Shown here piece after piece: positions 31,416 to 31,610 of a stretch of DNA of 31,610 bases (position 1 is its first letter; each line of letters starts with the position of its first letter). Both the position numbers and the translations under genes were made by a program. The DNA comes from Bacteroidota bacterium (GTDB taxonomy: Bacteria; Bacteroidota; Ignavibacteria; UBA10030; UBA8401), in assembly GCA_030824295.1 (NCBI GenBank), contig JAVBYA010000070.1:1-31610 (forward strand). The letters run 5' to 3'. Under the pieces are notes generated by a model, which was given only the letters and a program-made list of their open reading frames with translations, did not search any database and was not told the DNA's origin.

Positions 31416-31610
31416 ATGAAAAAGCTGCTTCTGTTATTGGTCACCGTTTCGATGCTCGGCGTCTTCGGATGCAAAGAGGAAGAAGAGACCGTTGTTGCAC
31501 CGGTCGCGAAAGATCCGATCGTCGGTGTGTGGATCTCGGAAGGACTGAATGTACCTATCGGCCTCCGTTCGGCACCGTTCAAAGTGAAGAAGATCACCGC
31601 AACGTTCAAT
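31416..31610 (+). CDS. Lipoprotein, 3'-truncated by the window end
   Basis: Only the first 65 codons are visible. MKKLLLLLVTVSMLGVFGC is a lipoprotein signal peptide with a VFGC lipobox, followed by an acidic spacer (KEEEET). The DPIVGVWISEG segment resembles the start of lipocalin-like or fatty-acid-binding type domains, but this is only a hint. A strong AAGGAGG (31405-31411) precedes the ATG. It is 38 bases after the ligase gene and likely part of the same operon. Confidence 0.75.
   Translation, partial: MKKLLLLLVTVSMLGVFGCKEEEETVVAPVAKDPIVGVWISEGLNVPIGLRSAPFKVKKITATFN

Overview
The window looks like a chromosomal segment of a Gram-negative member of the Bacteroidota/Chlorobiota (FCB) lineage, probably an Ignavibacteria- or Kapabacteria-like bacterium. 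This is inferred from several features: a TonB-dependent receptor with an N-terminal carboxypeptidase-regulatory domain, a PorV/PorQ-type outer-membrane protein, surface proteins with 'VPNPF/YPNPF' C-terminal sorting domains of the type IX secretion system (T9SS), a LytS/LytTR two-component pair, and a B12-dependent ribonucleotide reductase. Most genes are moderately GC-rich. I saw no tRNA, rRNA, transposase, phage gene or CRISPR array.

Region 1 (1-8290, + strand) is a cell-surface block: a surface protein cut by the window edge (A), a TonB-dependent receptor, a gene desert with two repeat elements (4540-4886), a second surface protein with the same C-terminal region (B), a lipoprotein and a PorV-like barrel. 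A and B look like paralogues and both meet their downstream gene through the same TGATCATGAA junction.

Region 2 (8366-22526, all - strand) holds four groups. Reading 5' to 3' on the - strand these are: nuoA-B-C-D, an internal terminator, then nuoE-F and a second strong terminator; an unknown outer-membrane protein with an LD-carboxypeptidase; purN-purH-mreB-mreC-histidine kinase-LytTR regulator, tightly packed except at mreB/mreC, where an interspersed repeat sits and from which mreD is missing; and a Kelch-repeat protein with a T9SS tail. Purine synthesis, cell-shape machinery and a two-component system may share a promoter near 16017-16047.

Region 3 (22527-23191) is a 665-base divergent regulatory region between nuoA and nrdJ. 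It carries candidate promoters on both strands, strong nested hairpins in the presumed nuo leader and a perfect 9-3-9 dyad upstream of nrdJ.

Region 4 (23192-31610, + strand) starts with nrdJ and its terminator. It continues with an apparent operon: a GbsR/MarR-type regulator whose -10 region lies inside a perfect dyad, a FabG-like reductase, a KAS III-like protein that keeps the catalytic Cys but has lost the expected His and Asn, an MFS carrier, an acyl-CoA ligase and a lipoprotein cut by the window end. This regulated carboxylate/acyl cluster with an atypical thiolase-fold enzyme is the best candidate here for an undescribed pathway.
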